Part shown: positions 5,297 to 11,645 of the stretch, piece by piece
How the letters are laid out: each line of letters begins with the position of its first letter
Position numbering within the stretch: position 1 is the first letter of the stretch
NCBI GenBank assembly: GCA_001819295.1
Contig: MHMD01000019.1
Span: forward strand, 42,645 to 54,289
Direction: 5' to 3'
DNA length: 11,645 nt
Origin: Candidatus Nealsonbacteria bacterium RIFCSPHIGHO2_02_FULL_43_13
Lineage (GTDB): Bacteria > Patescibacteriota > Minisyncoccia > Minisyncoccales > MHMH01
The notes under the pieces: model-generated
What the model was told of the DNA's origin: nothing
Databases searched by the model: none
Seen by the model: the letters and a program-made list of their open reading frames with translations, nothing else
Position numbers and translations under genes: made by a program

Positions 5297-5527
5297 TTAC
5301 ATCTCGGGGCTAGGCGACGATTTTCCTGCCCGGCAATTATTCACGAAATCATAAATCGTGGATAATTGTCCGGAGGGGAATGAACGAATGTCTTCGCCTA
5401 CTTTTATCCCGACTTCACCTCTTTCGTTGTCGATCACGACAACGGGGCCGTATACCAGTCGACGCATGCCGGATATGACCTCTTCGGTAATCAAGATAGC
5501 TCCTTTTTTGATTCTGCTTAGCTCCAC
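5297..5527 (-). CDS. 76-aa protein of unknown function, GTG start
   Basis: I do not recognise this protein. It starts at GTG: an in-frame TAA lies directly before this codon and GGAGG is placed 7 nt upstream, which fixes the start. The middle part (VYGPVVVIDNERGEVGIKV, then DIRSFPSGQLSTIYDF) alternates Val/Ile with Gly and charged residues like a small beta-barrel or SH3-like fold; this is only an impression. The C-terminus (CRAGKSSPSPEM) looks unstructured. No signal peptide or TM segment. It has its own strong promoter starting right after the rpsA stop and is followed 6 nt later by the 44-aa gene, so the two form a small operon. Confidence 0.72.
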   Translation of the reverse strand: MELSRIKKGAILITEEVISGMRRLVYGPVVVIDNERGEVGIKVGEDIRSFPSGQLSTIYDFVNNCRAGKSSPSPEM

Positions 5528-5534
5528 TTAGCCA

Positions 5535-5539
5535 CCTCC
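5535..5539 (-). promoter_or_regulatory. Shine-Dalgarno site of the 76-aa gene
   Basis: GGAGG on the minus strand, 7 nt before the GTG at 5527. It decides the start, since TAA lies immediately upstream of that GTG in frame. Confidence 0.8.
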
Positions 5540-5576
5540 TTATATTAAAATCAAAGGGCGATTAGGTTGTTGCCTT

Positions 5577-5605
5577 ATTGTATACCAAAGAGGATAACTT
5601 GTCAA
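5577..5605 (-). promoter_or_regulatory. Sigma-70 promoter of the 76-aa/44-aa genes
   Basis: TTGACA (5600-5605), 17-nt spacer, TACAAT (5577-5582) on the minus strand. It begins 2 nt after the rpsA stop codon. Expected start near 5570 leaves a leader of about 43 nt carrying the GGAGG site. Confidence 0.78.
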
Positions 5606-5607
5606 GC

Positions 5608-6672
5608 TCAATTAACCATTAACCGCAAAGTCATGCGGTGCTCGGTGGGTTCTATCTGGATGATTTGGAATTGGTATTCTTTGCCGATTTTCAGTTTTTG
5701 CTCCATTTTAGTTTTGGTGCCGAATTCGGAAATATGGACCAACCCCTGAATTTTAGGGGCGATTTCCACGAAAGCGCCGAAGGGATTAAATTTAGTCACT
5801 TTTCCCTCAATTACATCGCTCTTTTTATATTTTTTGTCGATATCTATCCAGGGATCCTGTTTTAAAGCTTTCAAAGACAACGATATCCTGATGCCGTCGG
5901 CGATTTCAATAATCTTTGCCTGAACTTTTTCGCCGACTTTGACGATTTCAGCCGGGTCGTCGATGAGTTGCCAGTCAATCTCGGAAATATGGATCAGCCC
6001 CTCGAGATTATCGGGCAGAATTTTAACAAAAACGCCAAAGTCGACAATGCCCGTGATTTCTCCTTCGACCACATCGCCTGTTTTATATTTTTCAACAAGC
6101 GTTTTAATTTTTTCGGTTTCCGTGGCTTTTTCCGATAGAATCAAAATATCCTTGCCCTGATCGATGGTTAGGATTTTTACCGTCAGATCCTCGCCGACAA
6201 GCCGCTGCAACTTGTCTAAAATTTTGGTTCGGTCAGCTCCTTCAACCCGCGGATAGTTTTTAGGAGAAAGTTGCGAAACTGGTAAAAAACCGGCGACTCT
6301 TTCCGCTTCTACCAAAAGTCCGCCTTTATTGGCGCCAAGCACTTTGACCGTCAAGGATTCATCTTTTTCTTTCTTTAACATAAGTTTGTCCCAGTTTAGC
6401 TCTCGGCCGGCTTGAGTGGCTGAAAGTTCAATGTAGCCCTCGTCGTTTTCCAATTCGATGATTTTTAACATCAACTTATCGCCCATTTTAGCGCTTTTTA
6501 AGGCGACTTTCGCTTCCTGGAATTCCTGGCCGTAGATAATGCCCGTGCCGACAGGCCCCAGATCAACATAAATGGTCGACCGGCCAACGCCGATCACCGA
6601 GCCTTCGACAATTTCGCCGACTCGCGGAAGTTTTAAGAAGTCGTTAGTTTTGTTTTCGATGATATTTTTCAT
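5608..6672 (-). CDS. rpsA: 30S ribosomal protein S1, four S1 domains
   Basis: The 354-aa protein has four S1 (OB-fold) RNA-binding repeats at about residues 17-86, 104-182, 198-268 and 285-352. The last two are the most canonical (GEITGIVDFGVFVKI...GLIHISEI; GKVTKFNPFGAFVEI...GLVHISEF). S1 helps the small subunit bind and unfold mRNA. Escherichia coli S1 has six repeats and 557 residues; four-repeat forms are known in Gram-positive bacteria and common in reduced genomes. The promoter -10 ends 6 nt before the ATG, so the mRNA is predicted to be leaderless. No terminator was seen between the stop and the next promoter, so some read-through into the small genes is possible. Confidence 0.95.
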   Translation of the reverse strand: MKNIIENKTNDFLKLPRVGEIVEGSVIGVGRSTIYVDLGPVGTGIIYGQEFQEAKVALKSAKMGDKLMLKIIELENDEGYIELSATQAGRELNWDKLMLKKEKDESLTVKVLGANKGGLLVEAERVAGFLPVSQLSPKNYPRVEGADRTKILDKLQRLVGEDLTVKILTIDQGKDILILSEKATETEKIKTLVEKYKTGDVVEGEITGIVDFGVFVKILPDNLEGLIHISEIDWQLIDDPAEIVKVGEKVQAKIIEIADGIRISLSLKALKQDPWIDIDKKYKKSDVIEGKVTKFNPFGAFVEIAPKIQGLVHISEFGTKTKMEQKLKIGKEYQFQIIQIEPTEHRMTLRLMVN

Positions 6673-6678
6673 GACCTT

Positions 6679-6707
6679 AATTTATCATAGATTGTGATTT
6701 ATGACAA
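6679..6707 (-). promoter_or_regulatory. rpsA promoter, predicted leaderless
   Basis: TTGTCA (6702-6707), 17-nt spacer, TAAATT (6679-6684) with an upstream TG (extended -10) on the minus strand. Six bases separate the -10 from the rpsA ATG, so transcription should start at or next to the start codon. Confidence 0.65.
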
Positions 6708-6717
6708 GGATATTTCG

Positions 6718-6761
6718 GGCAGTCCGATTGCCCTTTAAATTTTAAGGGCAGTCGGACTGCC
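6718..6761. repeat. 18-bp inverted repeat between divergent promoters
   Basis: GGCAGTCCGATTGCCCTT (6718-6735) pairs with AAGGGCAGTCGGACTGCC (6744-6761) around TAAATTTT, with one G-T wobble. Each arm is itself a 15-bp palindrome (GGCAGTC-N-GAYTGCC), centres 29 bp apart. It lies 10 nt from the rpsA -35 and 9 nt from the -35 of the MBL operon. Candidate operator for both promoters, or a REP-like repeat. It cannot terminate either gene, since both point away. Confidence 0.8.
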
Positions 6762-6770
6762 ATAAAATAG

Positions 6771-6799
6771 TTGAACGTTAAAAAGTTTTATGATAAAAT
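6771..6799 (+). promoter_or_regulatory. Promoter of the MBL-gyrA operon
   Basis: TTGAAC (6771-6776), 17-nt spacer, TAAAAT (6794-6799) with TG one base upstream (extended -10). Eight bases separate the -10 from the ATG at 6808, giving a predicted leader of about 2 nt. The in-frame ATG at 6790 lies in the -10 region and cannot be in this transcript. Confidence 0.65.
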
Positions 6800-6807
6800 T
6801 AAAAAAT

Positions 6808-7458
6808 ATGCATATTACTTGGCACGGACAATCTTTTTTTCAATTGCAGACCAGCCTCAGCAAGGGCGAGCAAACAACTATTGCTATAGACCCCTTTGAA
6901 GAAACCATAGGGCTGAATGTTCCTTCGTTTACCGCTGACATTTTATTGATTACCCACGATCACGCGGACCATAATAATAAAAAAACCATTAAAGGCGCGC
7001 CTTTTTTGGTCGATGGCCCCGGCGAATACGAAGTCAAAGAAATTTTTGTTCAGGGCATTCCTTCTTTCCATGATGAGGAGAGCGGTAAAAAGCGGGGGAT
7101 AAATACTATTTATACTCTTGAAGTGGAAGAAATGCGGCTGTGCCATTTGGGCGATTTCGGCCAGAAAGAATTAACCGAAGATCAGCTTGAACAAATCGGC
7201 GACATCGATATTCTAATGATTCCCGTCGGCGGCGAGTTCACCATCGATGCCAAGGGAGCGGCTCATATTATTTCCCAAATAGAACCCAAGATTGTCATCC
7301 CGATGCATTATGCTTTGCCGAAACTTAAAATAAAGCTCGATGAAGTGGATAAGTTTTTAAAAGAAATCGGCCAGAAATCAGTTGTGCCCCAGCCCAAGCT
7401 GTTGATTAAAAAGAAAGATTTGCCTTTAGAAACTCAAGTAGTTGTTTTAACGCAATGA
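6808..7458 (+). CDS. MBL-fold metal-dependent hydrolase (UlaG/COG2220-like)
   Basis: The 216-aa protein has the metallo-beta-lactamase motif HDHADH at residues 50-55, a further HLGD at 113-116 and PMHY at 166-169, the expected metal ligands of this fold. The N-terminus MHITWHGQSF matches the usual start of small COG2220 hydrolases (M-x-I-T-W-x-G-x-S-x-F). The start is therefore placed at 6808, not at the in-frame ATG at 6790, which overlaps the -10 box. No signal peptide, so cytoplasmic. The substrate cannot be predicted; members act on phosphodiesters, lactones or nucleic acids. It is the first gene of an operon with the 66-aa membrane protein (ATGA overlap) and gyrA. Confidence 0.9.
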   Translation: MHITWHGQSFFQLQTSLSKGEQTTIAIDPFEETIGLNVPSFTADILLITHDHADHNNKKTIKGAPFLVDGPGEYEVKEIFVQGIPSFHDEESGKKRGINTIYTLEVEEMRLCHLGDFGQKELTEDQLEQIGDIDILMIPVGGEFTIDAKGAAHIISQIEPKIVIPMHYALPKLKIKLDEVDKFLKEIGQKSVVPQPKLLIKKKDLPLETQVVVLTQ

Positions 7459-7655
7459 AGTTTTTAGAAAAAATACAAAGCTTGCCAGAAAAGACGAGAA
7501 AGATTATTCTGTGGATTATTTTGATTGTTCTGGCCTTAGCCATGCTAAGTTGGTGGATTAGCCGTATCCCCGGAAATATCGAAAAAATTAATTTGCCCAA
7601 AATAGCAATACCTAAAATAAATATCAATGCCCCAGAAGAAACCAATAATCAATAA
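7455..7655 (+). CDS. 66-aa single-pass membrane protein of unknown function
   Basis: The ATG overlaps the stop of the MBL hydrolase gene (ATGA), so translation is likely coupled. A charged N-terminus ([16 protein letters not shown]) precedes one TM helix at about residues 17-39 and then a short [17 protein letters not shown] tail with repeated Pro-Lys-Ile units. No known domain. The positive residues before the helix suggest the N-terminus stays in the cytoplasm and the tail is outside. The last 29 nt overlap the start of gyrA in another frame. Confidence 0.8.
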   Translation: MKFLEKIQSLPEKTRKIILWIILIVLALAMLSWWISRIPGNIEKINLPKIAIPKININAPEETNNQ

Positions 7656-10158
7656 ACCAATCAAGCCGGAAAAGCCGAAGCAGGCCGCCTCTAAAAAAGG
7701 CGAGCCTCGCCCAGAATCTGGGCGGGAAATCGGCTATGTCAAACCAAGAGAAATCGTGGCCGAAATGCAGGAGTCCTATATCGATTATGCCATGTCGGTG
7801 ATTGTGGCTCGCGCTTTGCCCGATGTCAGGGATGGTTTGAAGCCCGTTCATCGCCGGATTCTTTACGCCATGTACGAAGACGGCTTGACGCATGGAGCCA
7901 AATTCAGAAAATCGGCGACAGTGGTGGGCTCGGTTTTAGGCCGCTATCATCCGCATGGCGATGTGGCCGTATACGATTCGATGACCCGCATGGCCCAAGA
8001 TTTTTCCTTAAGATACACGCTCATCCAGGGTCAAGGCAACTGGGGTAGCATCGACGGGGATAGTGCGGCCGCGATGAGATATACGGAATGTAAAATGTCC
8101 AAAATAGGGGAGGAGATGCTGCGGGATATCGATAAAAATACCGTCGAATTTACCGACAACTATGATGCGAGCAGAAAAGAACCGATGGTTTTGCCATCGC
8201 CCGTGCCGCAGCTTCTTTTGAACGGCTCCTTAGGAATCGCGGTCGGTATGGCGACGAATATCCCGCCTCATAATTTAACTGAAGTGGTTGAGGCCAGTAT
8301 TTATCTTTTGGATCATCCCAAAGCCGACACCGAGGATTTGTTCAAGTTCGTGCAAGGGCCTGATTTCCCGACCGGCGGCAATATTTATAATGCCAAGGAA
8401 ATCCTCGAGGCCTATTCTTTAGGCAAGGGCGCGATTGTGACTAGGGGCAAAGCCGAGGTGTTAGAAAACGAAAAAACGGGGCGATCCCAAATCATCATTA
8501 CCGAAATTCCTTATCAGGTTGTGAAATCTACTTTAATCGAGCAGTTGGCGTTGCTGGTGCAGGAAAAGAAAATCGATGGCATTAAGGATATTCGCGACGA
8601 ATCCGACCGCGAGGGTTTGAGAATCGTCATTGATATGCAAAAAGACGCTTACCCCCAGAAAATTCTTAACCGGCTTTATAAATTCAGCGATTTGCAGAAA
8701 ACTTTTCATTTAAACATGTTAGCTCTGGTTGACGGCATCCAGCCCAGAGTTTTGTCGTTGGCCGAAGTTTTAAGTTATTACTTGCAGCACCGTCAGGACG
8801 TGGTGACCAGACGCCTTAATTTCGATTTGATGAAAGCTAAAGAAAGAGCTCATATCCTGGAAGGTTTGCATAAATGCTTAGCCAATATCGATCTTGTTAT
8901 AAAAATCATCAAGTCTTCGGCTAGCCGGGAAGACGCCATGAAAAATTTAATGGCGCGCTTTAGGCTTACCGAAATTCAGGCCAACGCTATTTTGGAAACA
9001 AAACTTGCGGCTTTGGCGAAATTGGAACGCCAGAAAATAGCAGATGAGCTGAAAGAATTAATGGCGCTCATCAAAGAATTGGCTCTTACCTTAAAAGATC
9101 CGGAAAAAATCAAAGAAGTCGTCAAGAAAGAATTAAAAGAAGCTAAAGAGGTTTTTGGCGATCCGAGAAAAACGAAACTGCATGTGCAGAAGATCGGTGA
9201 AATCGCCGAAGAAGATTTAATCCCGCAAGAAGAAACCATTATTACTTTAACCCAAGGAGGCTATGTTAAAAGAATCAATCCTTCGCAGTATAAGAATCAA
9301 AAGAGGGGAGGCAAAGGCATGATGGGCATGAAAACGCTGGGCGATGACGTGGTCGAACACTTTTTAACCGCCATGACCCACGATTCTTTATTGTTCTTTA
9401 CTGATTCGGGCAAGGTTTTCCGCACGCAAGCGTATGAAATTCCCGAAGGACAGAGGGTGGCTAAGGGACGAGGGCTTTTGAACTTCTTGGAGCTGTCTTC
9501 CGAAGAAAAGATTCTTTCTTTGAATTCTTTGGGTAAAGAAGACAAGGATGCCGGCGTGAAGTATCTGGCGATGGTGACCAAGAACGGCATTATTAAAAAG
9601 ACAGCGATTGAGGATTTTGATAACGTTCGCAGGAGCGGGCTCATTGCGATTTCCCTTAAAAAGGGCGATTCGTTAAAAAGCGTTCGTAAAACAACCGGCG
9701 AGAATGAATTAGTTATTGTAACGAAGCTCGGCCAATCTATTCATTTTAAAGAAAAAGATGTCAGAAGCATGGGACGGACAGCCTCCGGTATTAGAGGTAT
9801 CAGGTTGGGCAAAGGCGATGAAGTGATCGCTATGGATGTGGTGAGTACGGATAAGCAAAACTTATTATTAGTGGTTTCCGAAAACGGCTACGGCAAAAGA
9901 ACTGACTTGAAAGAATATAAGATTCAGGGCAGGGGAGGCTCGGGCATCAAAACCGCTCAAGTGACTTCAAAAACCGGAGCTCTGGTTTATTCCATGATTC
10001 TGAAAGGCGACGAAGAGGATTTGATTGTCATTTCCAAGAAAGGCCAGGTCATCAGAACGCCCGTGAATGCCATCGCCAAAATCAGCCGAGCCACCCAAGG
10101 CGTGAGAGTGATGCGGCTTGACCCTGGGGATAAGGTAGCTTCCGCCGCTTGTCTTTAA
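7627..10158 (+). CDS. gyrA: DNA gyrase subunit A
   Basis: The 843-aa protein is the breakage-reunion subunit of DNA gyrase (type IIA topoisomerase). Residues from about 40 match the family ([20 protein letters not shown]), with HPHGD at 108-112, catalytic Tyr152 in AAAMRYTE, and the C-terminal beta-pinwheel from about 535. QKRGGKG at 558-564 is a GyrA box (consensus QRRGGKG), which marks gyrase rather than topoisomerase IV. The residue matching E. coli Ser83 is Val113; Asp87 is kept as Asp117. A Lys/Pro-rich N-terminal extension of about 35 residues contains a 17-bp DNA palindrome. No other start codon exists before the conserved core, so ATG 7627 stands although it overlaps the upstream gene by 29 nt. 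gyrB is not in the window. Confidence 0.97.
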   Translation: MPQKKPIINKPIKPEKPKQAASKKGEPRPESGREIGYVKPREIVAEMQESYIDYAMSVIVARALPDVRDGLKPVHRRILYAMYEDGLTHGAKFRKSATVVGSVLGRYHPHGDVAVYDSMTRMAQDFSLRYTLIQGQGNWGSIDGDSAAAMRYTECKMSKIGEEMLRDIDKNTVEFTDNYDASRKEPMVLPSPVPQLLLNGSLGIAVGMATNIPPHNLTEVVEASIYLLDHPKADTEDLFKFVQGPDFPTGGNIYNAKEILEAYSLGKGAIVTRGKAEVLENEKTGRSQIIITEIPYQVVKSTLIEQLALLVQEKKIDGIKDIRDESDREGLRIVIDMQKDAYPQKILNRLYKFSDLQKTFHLNMLALVDGIQPRVLSLAEVLSYYLQHRQDVVTRRLNFDLMKAKERAHILEGLHKCLANIDLVIKIIKSSASREDAMKNLMARFRLTEIQANAILETKLAALAKLERQKIADELKELMALIKELALTLKDPEKIKEVVKKELKEAKEVFGDPRKTKLHVQKIGEIAEEDLIPQEETIITLTQGGYVKRINPSQYKNQKRGGKGMMGMKTLGDDVVEHFLTAMTHDSLLFFTDSGKVFRTQAYEIPEGQRVAKGRGLLNFLELSSEEKILSLNSLGKEDKDAGVKYLAMVTKNGIIKKTAIEDFDNVRRSGLIAISLKKGDSLKSVRKTTGENELVIVTKLGQSIHFKEKDVRSMGRTASGIRGIRLGKGDEVIAMDVVSTDKQNLLLVVSENGYGKRTDLKEYKIQGRGGSGIKTAQVTSKTGALVYSMILKGDEEDLIVISKKGQVIRTPVNAIAKISRATQGVRVMRLDPGDKVASAACL
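7708..7724. repeat. 17-bp perfect palindrome in the gyrA 5' extension
   Basis: CGCCCAGA-A-TCTGGGCG: 8-bp perfect inverted repeat around one base, encoding RPESGR just before the conserved GyrA core. Same size and layout as the palindrome in the ftsH tail, with different sequence. Confidence 0.6.
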
Positions 10159-10178
10159 TCGGGCATTTTTGGTAGAAT
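10149..10178 (+). promoter_or_regulatory. Promoter of the first pilin gene, predicted leaderless
   Basis: TAGAAT (10173-10178) is a good -10, six bases before the ATG at 10185. A partial -35 TTGTCT (10149-10154, 18-nt spacer) lies in the last gyrA codons. No Shine-Dalgarno site is present. Read-through from gyrA is also possible, since no terminator was seen. Confidence 0.5.
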
Positions 10179-10184
10179 ATAAAC

Positions 10185-10532
10185 ATGAAGAAGCTAATTT
10201 GCCAAACGTTTTTAATCGGAGTATTTTTGCTGGGTTCGGTTTCAACGGTTTTAGCCGTTGATTGTCCTACAGGGCAGATTTGCAATCCGTTAAAATACGG
10301 CAATTTCGAGGATTTAATCAGCGGGATTATTAAGGATTTTCTTATTCCGGTTGGCATTAGCGTTGCGGGGATAATGTTTCTTGTTGCCGGAGTGATGTTT
10401 GTCACTTCAGCCGGCGACCCGGGAAAGACAAAAACGGCCCGTGATATCATGATTTACACGGCTGTCGGCCTGGCCGTAATTTTACTTGCTTCAGGATTGA
10501 TCAAAGTGCTACAATCATTATTAGAAGGTTAA
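10185..10532 (+). CDS. VirB2/TrbC-like pilin protein (T4SS pilin type)
   Basis: The 115-aa protein has a signal peptide (MKKLICQTFLIGVFLLGSVS..., likely cut after VLA at 24), a short extracytoplasmic part with Cys27 and Cys33, and two TM helices at about 52-73 and 88-108 joined by a small loop SAGDPGKTKTAR. This layout is that of VirB2/TrbC pilins and of the pilin-like proteins often found in Patescibacteria. It may form an envelope filament or conjugation-type channel. The second pilin 52 nt downstream shares the loop pattern [AG]-G-[DE]-P-x-K-x3-AR. No ATPase or other secretion gene is in the window, so assignment to a working type IV secretion system is an inference. Confidence 0.75.
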   Translation: MKKLICQTFLIGVFLLGSVSTVLAVDCPTGQICNPLKYGNFEDLISGIIKDFLIPVGISVAGIMFLVAGVMFVTSAGDPGKTKTARDIMIYTAVGLAVILLASGLIKVLQSLLEG

Positions 10533-10584
10533 AATAACAATAAAGAAAAGGTCGAGGTTTAGCTAATCTAAAATAAAAAATAAA

Positions 10585-11106
10585 ATGAAAAAAGTTTTAG
10601 CACAATTATTTTTAATTAGTTTTTTAGCGGTTTTAGTGGTACCAGCGGTGGTTTCAGCAGGAATTGCTGGCAAGATAGATTGTCAAAACCAATGCGTGAC
10701 ACCGTCGGTAGACTGTAACTGTGGTGGCGCGAATGGAGATTATATTGGCGCCACTACCCCGATGTATTGCTTAAATGGTGTACGTTTTAATAGTAATGAC
10801 AATGGCGAAGGCAGACAGGCTTGTTTGGCGGTGGCGTCTGGCGGCACCACTGGTAGCGGCACTTCAGTCACTACTGTTAAAGGGTTGCTTAATAAGATTG
10901 ACGAGATTAGCGGATATATTCGTACCGGCTTATTTGGGATAGCGGGAATCTTCCTGATTATAGCCGGTTATTATTTTGTCACAGGCGGGGGCGAACCGGA
11001 GAAGCTCACTAAAGCCAGGCAAATGTTAATTAACGCTTTGATTGGCGTGGCTATCGCGGTCGCGGCAACAGGATTGGTAGGGATTGTGAAGGATCTTGTA
11101 AAATAA
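10585..11106 (+). CDS. Second VirB2/TrbC-like pilin protein with Cys-rich ectodomain
   Basis: The 173-aa protein begins with a signal peptide (likely cut after VSA at 25), then a loop region of about 85 residues with six cysteines (33, 37, 44, 46, 62, 80) and a Gly/Thr/Ser-rich linker, and ends with two TM helices at about 112-133 and 146-168. The loop GGGEPEKLTKAR between them parallels SAGDPGKTKTAR in the first pilin. The cysteines could form disulfides outside the cell. Tandem, unequal copies suggest duplication followed by gain or loss of the Cys-rich part. The gene ends before a clear terminator. The 52-nt gap to the first pilin has no strong promoter, so both are probably co-transcribed. 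Confidence 0.75.
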   Translation: MKKVLAQLFLISFLAVLVVPAVVSAGIAGKIDCQNQCVTPSVDCNCGGANGDYIGATTPMYCLNGVRFNSNDNGEGRQACLAVASGGTTGSGTSVTTVKGLLNKIDEISGYIRTGLFGIAGIFLIIAGYYFVTGGGEPEKLTKARQMLINALIGVAIAVAATGLVGIVKDLVK

Positions 11107-11128
11107 ATTTACTTACTCATCAGATTTT

Positions 11129-11166
11129 AAAAATCCCCAATGGGTTTGACTTTCTTGGGGGTTTTT
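11129..11166 (+). terminator. Rho-independent terminator after the pilin genes
   Basis: AAAAATCCCCAA (11129-11140) pairs with TTGGGGGTTTTT (11155-11166), 12 bp with one T-G wobble, 14-nt loop and a T run at the end. It ends the pilin transcript. Its loop carries the -35 box of the next gene. Confidence 0.85.
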
Positions 11167-11174
11167 GTTATAAT
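11146..11174 (+). promoter_or_regulatory. Sigma-70 promoter nested in the terminator
   Basis: TTGACT (11146-11151), 17-nt spacer, TATAAT (11169-11174); a second overlapping TATAAT follows at 11174-11179. The -35 lies in the terminator loop and the spacer covers its right arm. Expected start near 11181. Confidence 0.8.
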
Positions 11175-11196
11175 ATAATATTCTGGAAATACGAAA

Positions 11197-11201
11197 GGAG
11201 G
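11197..11201 (+). promoter_or_regulatory. Shine-Dalgarno site of the last gene
   Basis: GGAGG (within AAAGGAGGT) lies 9 nt before the ATG at 11211 and supports that start and frame. Confidence 0.8.
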
Positions 11202-11210
11202 TCTTTGATA

Positions 11211-11645
11211 ATGTTAAGCAATAGATGGGTAAGAATCGGGTTATGGGCTTTAGGGGTCGTGATAGTTTCCGTTTTGTTTTTTTGGGGTTTGGCGCAGAGT
11301 TACGACAATGGTTACGGAAACGGATATGCGCATGGAATCAAGGTTCAGCCCTCGCCGGCTCCAGCTCCAGCGCCGGCTCCAGTGCCGCAACCGACACCTG
11401 TGACGGTGATCGTCAATCCACCGGCAGTGAATGTGTCCGTCAATCAGACGGTGGACGGCACCAAATCGGCAAATTCGCAGCCACCCCAGCAAGTTTTATT
11501 CAGGACAGCTTATATTAACGGGAGCGGTGGTTTCAATATTGGGCAGAGCGGTGATTATAAAATAATCCTCAATCCTCCGATGCCCGGGACTTCCATTTCT
11601 ATCGACGGACGGGCTGTTTACAACTATCAAATTTTTTACCTCTAC
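11211..11645 (+). CDS. Membrane-anchored Pro/Ala-rich extracytoplasmic protein, 3' end outside the window
   Basis: The frame is open from ATG 11211 to the window end (145 codons, no stop). A promoter and GGAGG precede it. The product has a short basic start (MLSNRWVRIG), one hydrophobic segment at about residues 10-28 (TM anchor or uncleaved signal), a Gly/Tyr/Asn patch, and a Pro/Ala linker from about 48 with repeated PAPAP. Then come a Val/Asn stretch (TVIVNPPAVNVSVNQTV) and the start of a folded, probably beta-rich domain (FRTAYINGSGGFNIGQSGDY...). No family is recognised. The layout suits a surface or periplasmic-side protein held off the membrane by a rigid linker. The alternating Ala/Pro codons may be a source of length variation. 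Confidence 0.75.
   Translation, partial: MLSNRWVRIGLWALGVVIVSVLFFWGLAQSYDNGYGNGYAHGIKVQPSPAPAPAPAPVPQPTPVTVIVNPPAVNVSVNQTVDGTKSANSQPPQQVLFRTAYINGSGGFNIGQSGDYKIILNPPMPGTSISIDGRAVYNYQIFYLY

Noticed and set aside
1470..6672. Alternative genetic code with UGA as glycine
   Set aside because: ftsH and rpsA end at TGA exactly where their families end, followed directly by a tRNA or a promoter, so UGA works as a stop.
6718..6761. Inverted repeat as a transcription terminator
   Set aside because: Both neighbouring genes point away from it and it lies upstream of both promoters, without a T run on either side.
6790..6807. Earlier ATG for the MBL hydrolase
   Set aside because: This ATG overlaps the -10 region and the extra residues do not match the family; MHITWHGQSF at 6808 is the usual N-terminus.
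10533..10584. Separate promoter for the second pilin
   Set aside because: A TAAAAT lies 10 nt before the ATG but the region is simple A/T-rich sequence with no -35, so the support is too weak.
11225..11518. 97-codon plus-strand frame at the right end
   Set aside because: It lacks a Shine-Dalgarno site and has Gly/Ser/Arg composition of a shifted frame; the frame starting at 11211 has a promoter, GGAGG and a sensible anchored-protein layout.

Overview
The window looks like a chromosomal stretch of a Patescibacteria (CPR) bacterium, probably Parcubacteria-like. Supporting this are a four-domain ribosomal protein S1, very tight gene packing, tRNA genes without encoded CCA, small single-TM proteins, tandem pilin-like proteins of the kind linked to reduced type IV secretion systems, and an IS200-like transposase of a sort common in these genomes. 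UGA is used as a stop (ftsH, rpsA, gene for the MBL hydrolase), so the UGA=Gly code of Gracilibacteria/Absconditabacteria is excluded. The lineage is an inference from gene content, not a database result.

Left part (1-3405, all minus strand): one dense unit reading ftsH, tRNA-Ile(UAU), tRNA-Val(GAC), RluA-type pseudouridine synthase, rplS, tRNA-Leu(GAG), tRNA-Val(UAC), tRNA-Phe(GAA), tRNA-Gly(GCC, cut by the edge). Gaps are 1-12 nt and no terminator is visible, so tRNA processing would cut this transcript into its mRNAs, as in the mitochondrial tRNA-punctuation model. The pseudouridine synthase start codon lies one nucleotide beyond a tRNA 3' end.

Mobile module (3416-4204): a REP-associated tyrosine transposase (RAYT) flanked by inverted copies of a 27-bp palindrome. 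A third copy lies inside its own reading frame as exactly nine codons. A terminator hairpin (4223-4257) separates it from the convergent neighbour.

Accessory cluster (4283-5605, minus strand): a zinc-ribbon protein of unknown function, plus a 76-aa and a 44-aa protein of unknown function. The two larger genes have near-perfect sigma-70 promoters and Shine-Dalgarno sites, unlike the housekeeping genes.

Core genes (5608-10158): rpsA (minus) diverges from an operon of an MBL-fold hydrolase, a 66-aa membrane protein and gyrA (plus). Between the divergent promoters is an 18-bp inverted repeat placed almost equally far from both -35 boxes.

Surface genes (10185-11645): two VirB2/TrbC-like pilin proteins in tandem, a terminator whose loop contains the -35 box of the next promoter, and the 5' part of a membrane-anchored, Pro/Ala-rich extracytoplasmic protein that runs off the right edge.

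A recurrent theme is predicted leaderless transcription. At ftsH, rpsA, the MBL gene and the first pilin, the -10 box lies only 6-8 nt from the ATG and no Shine-Dalgarno site is present.
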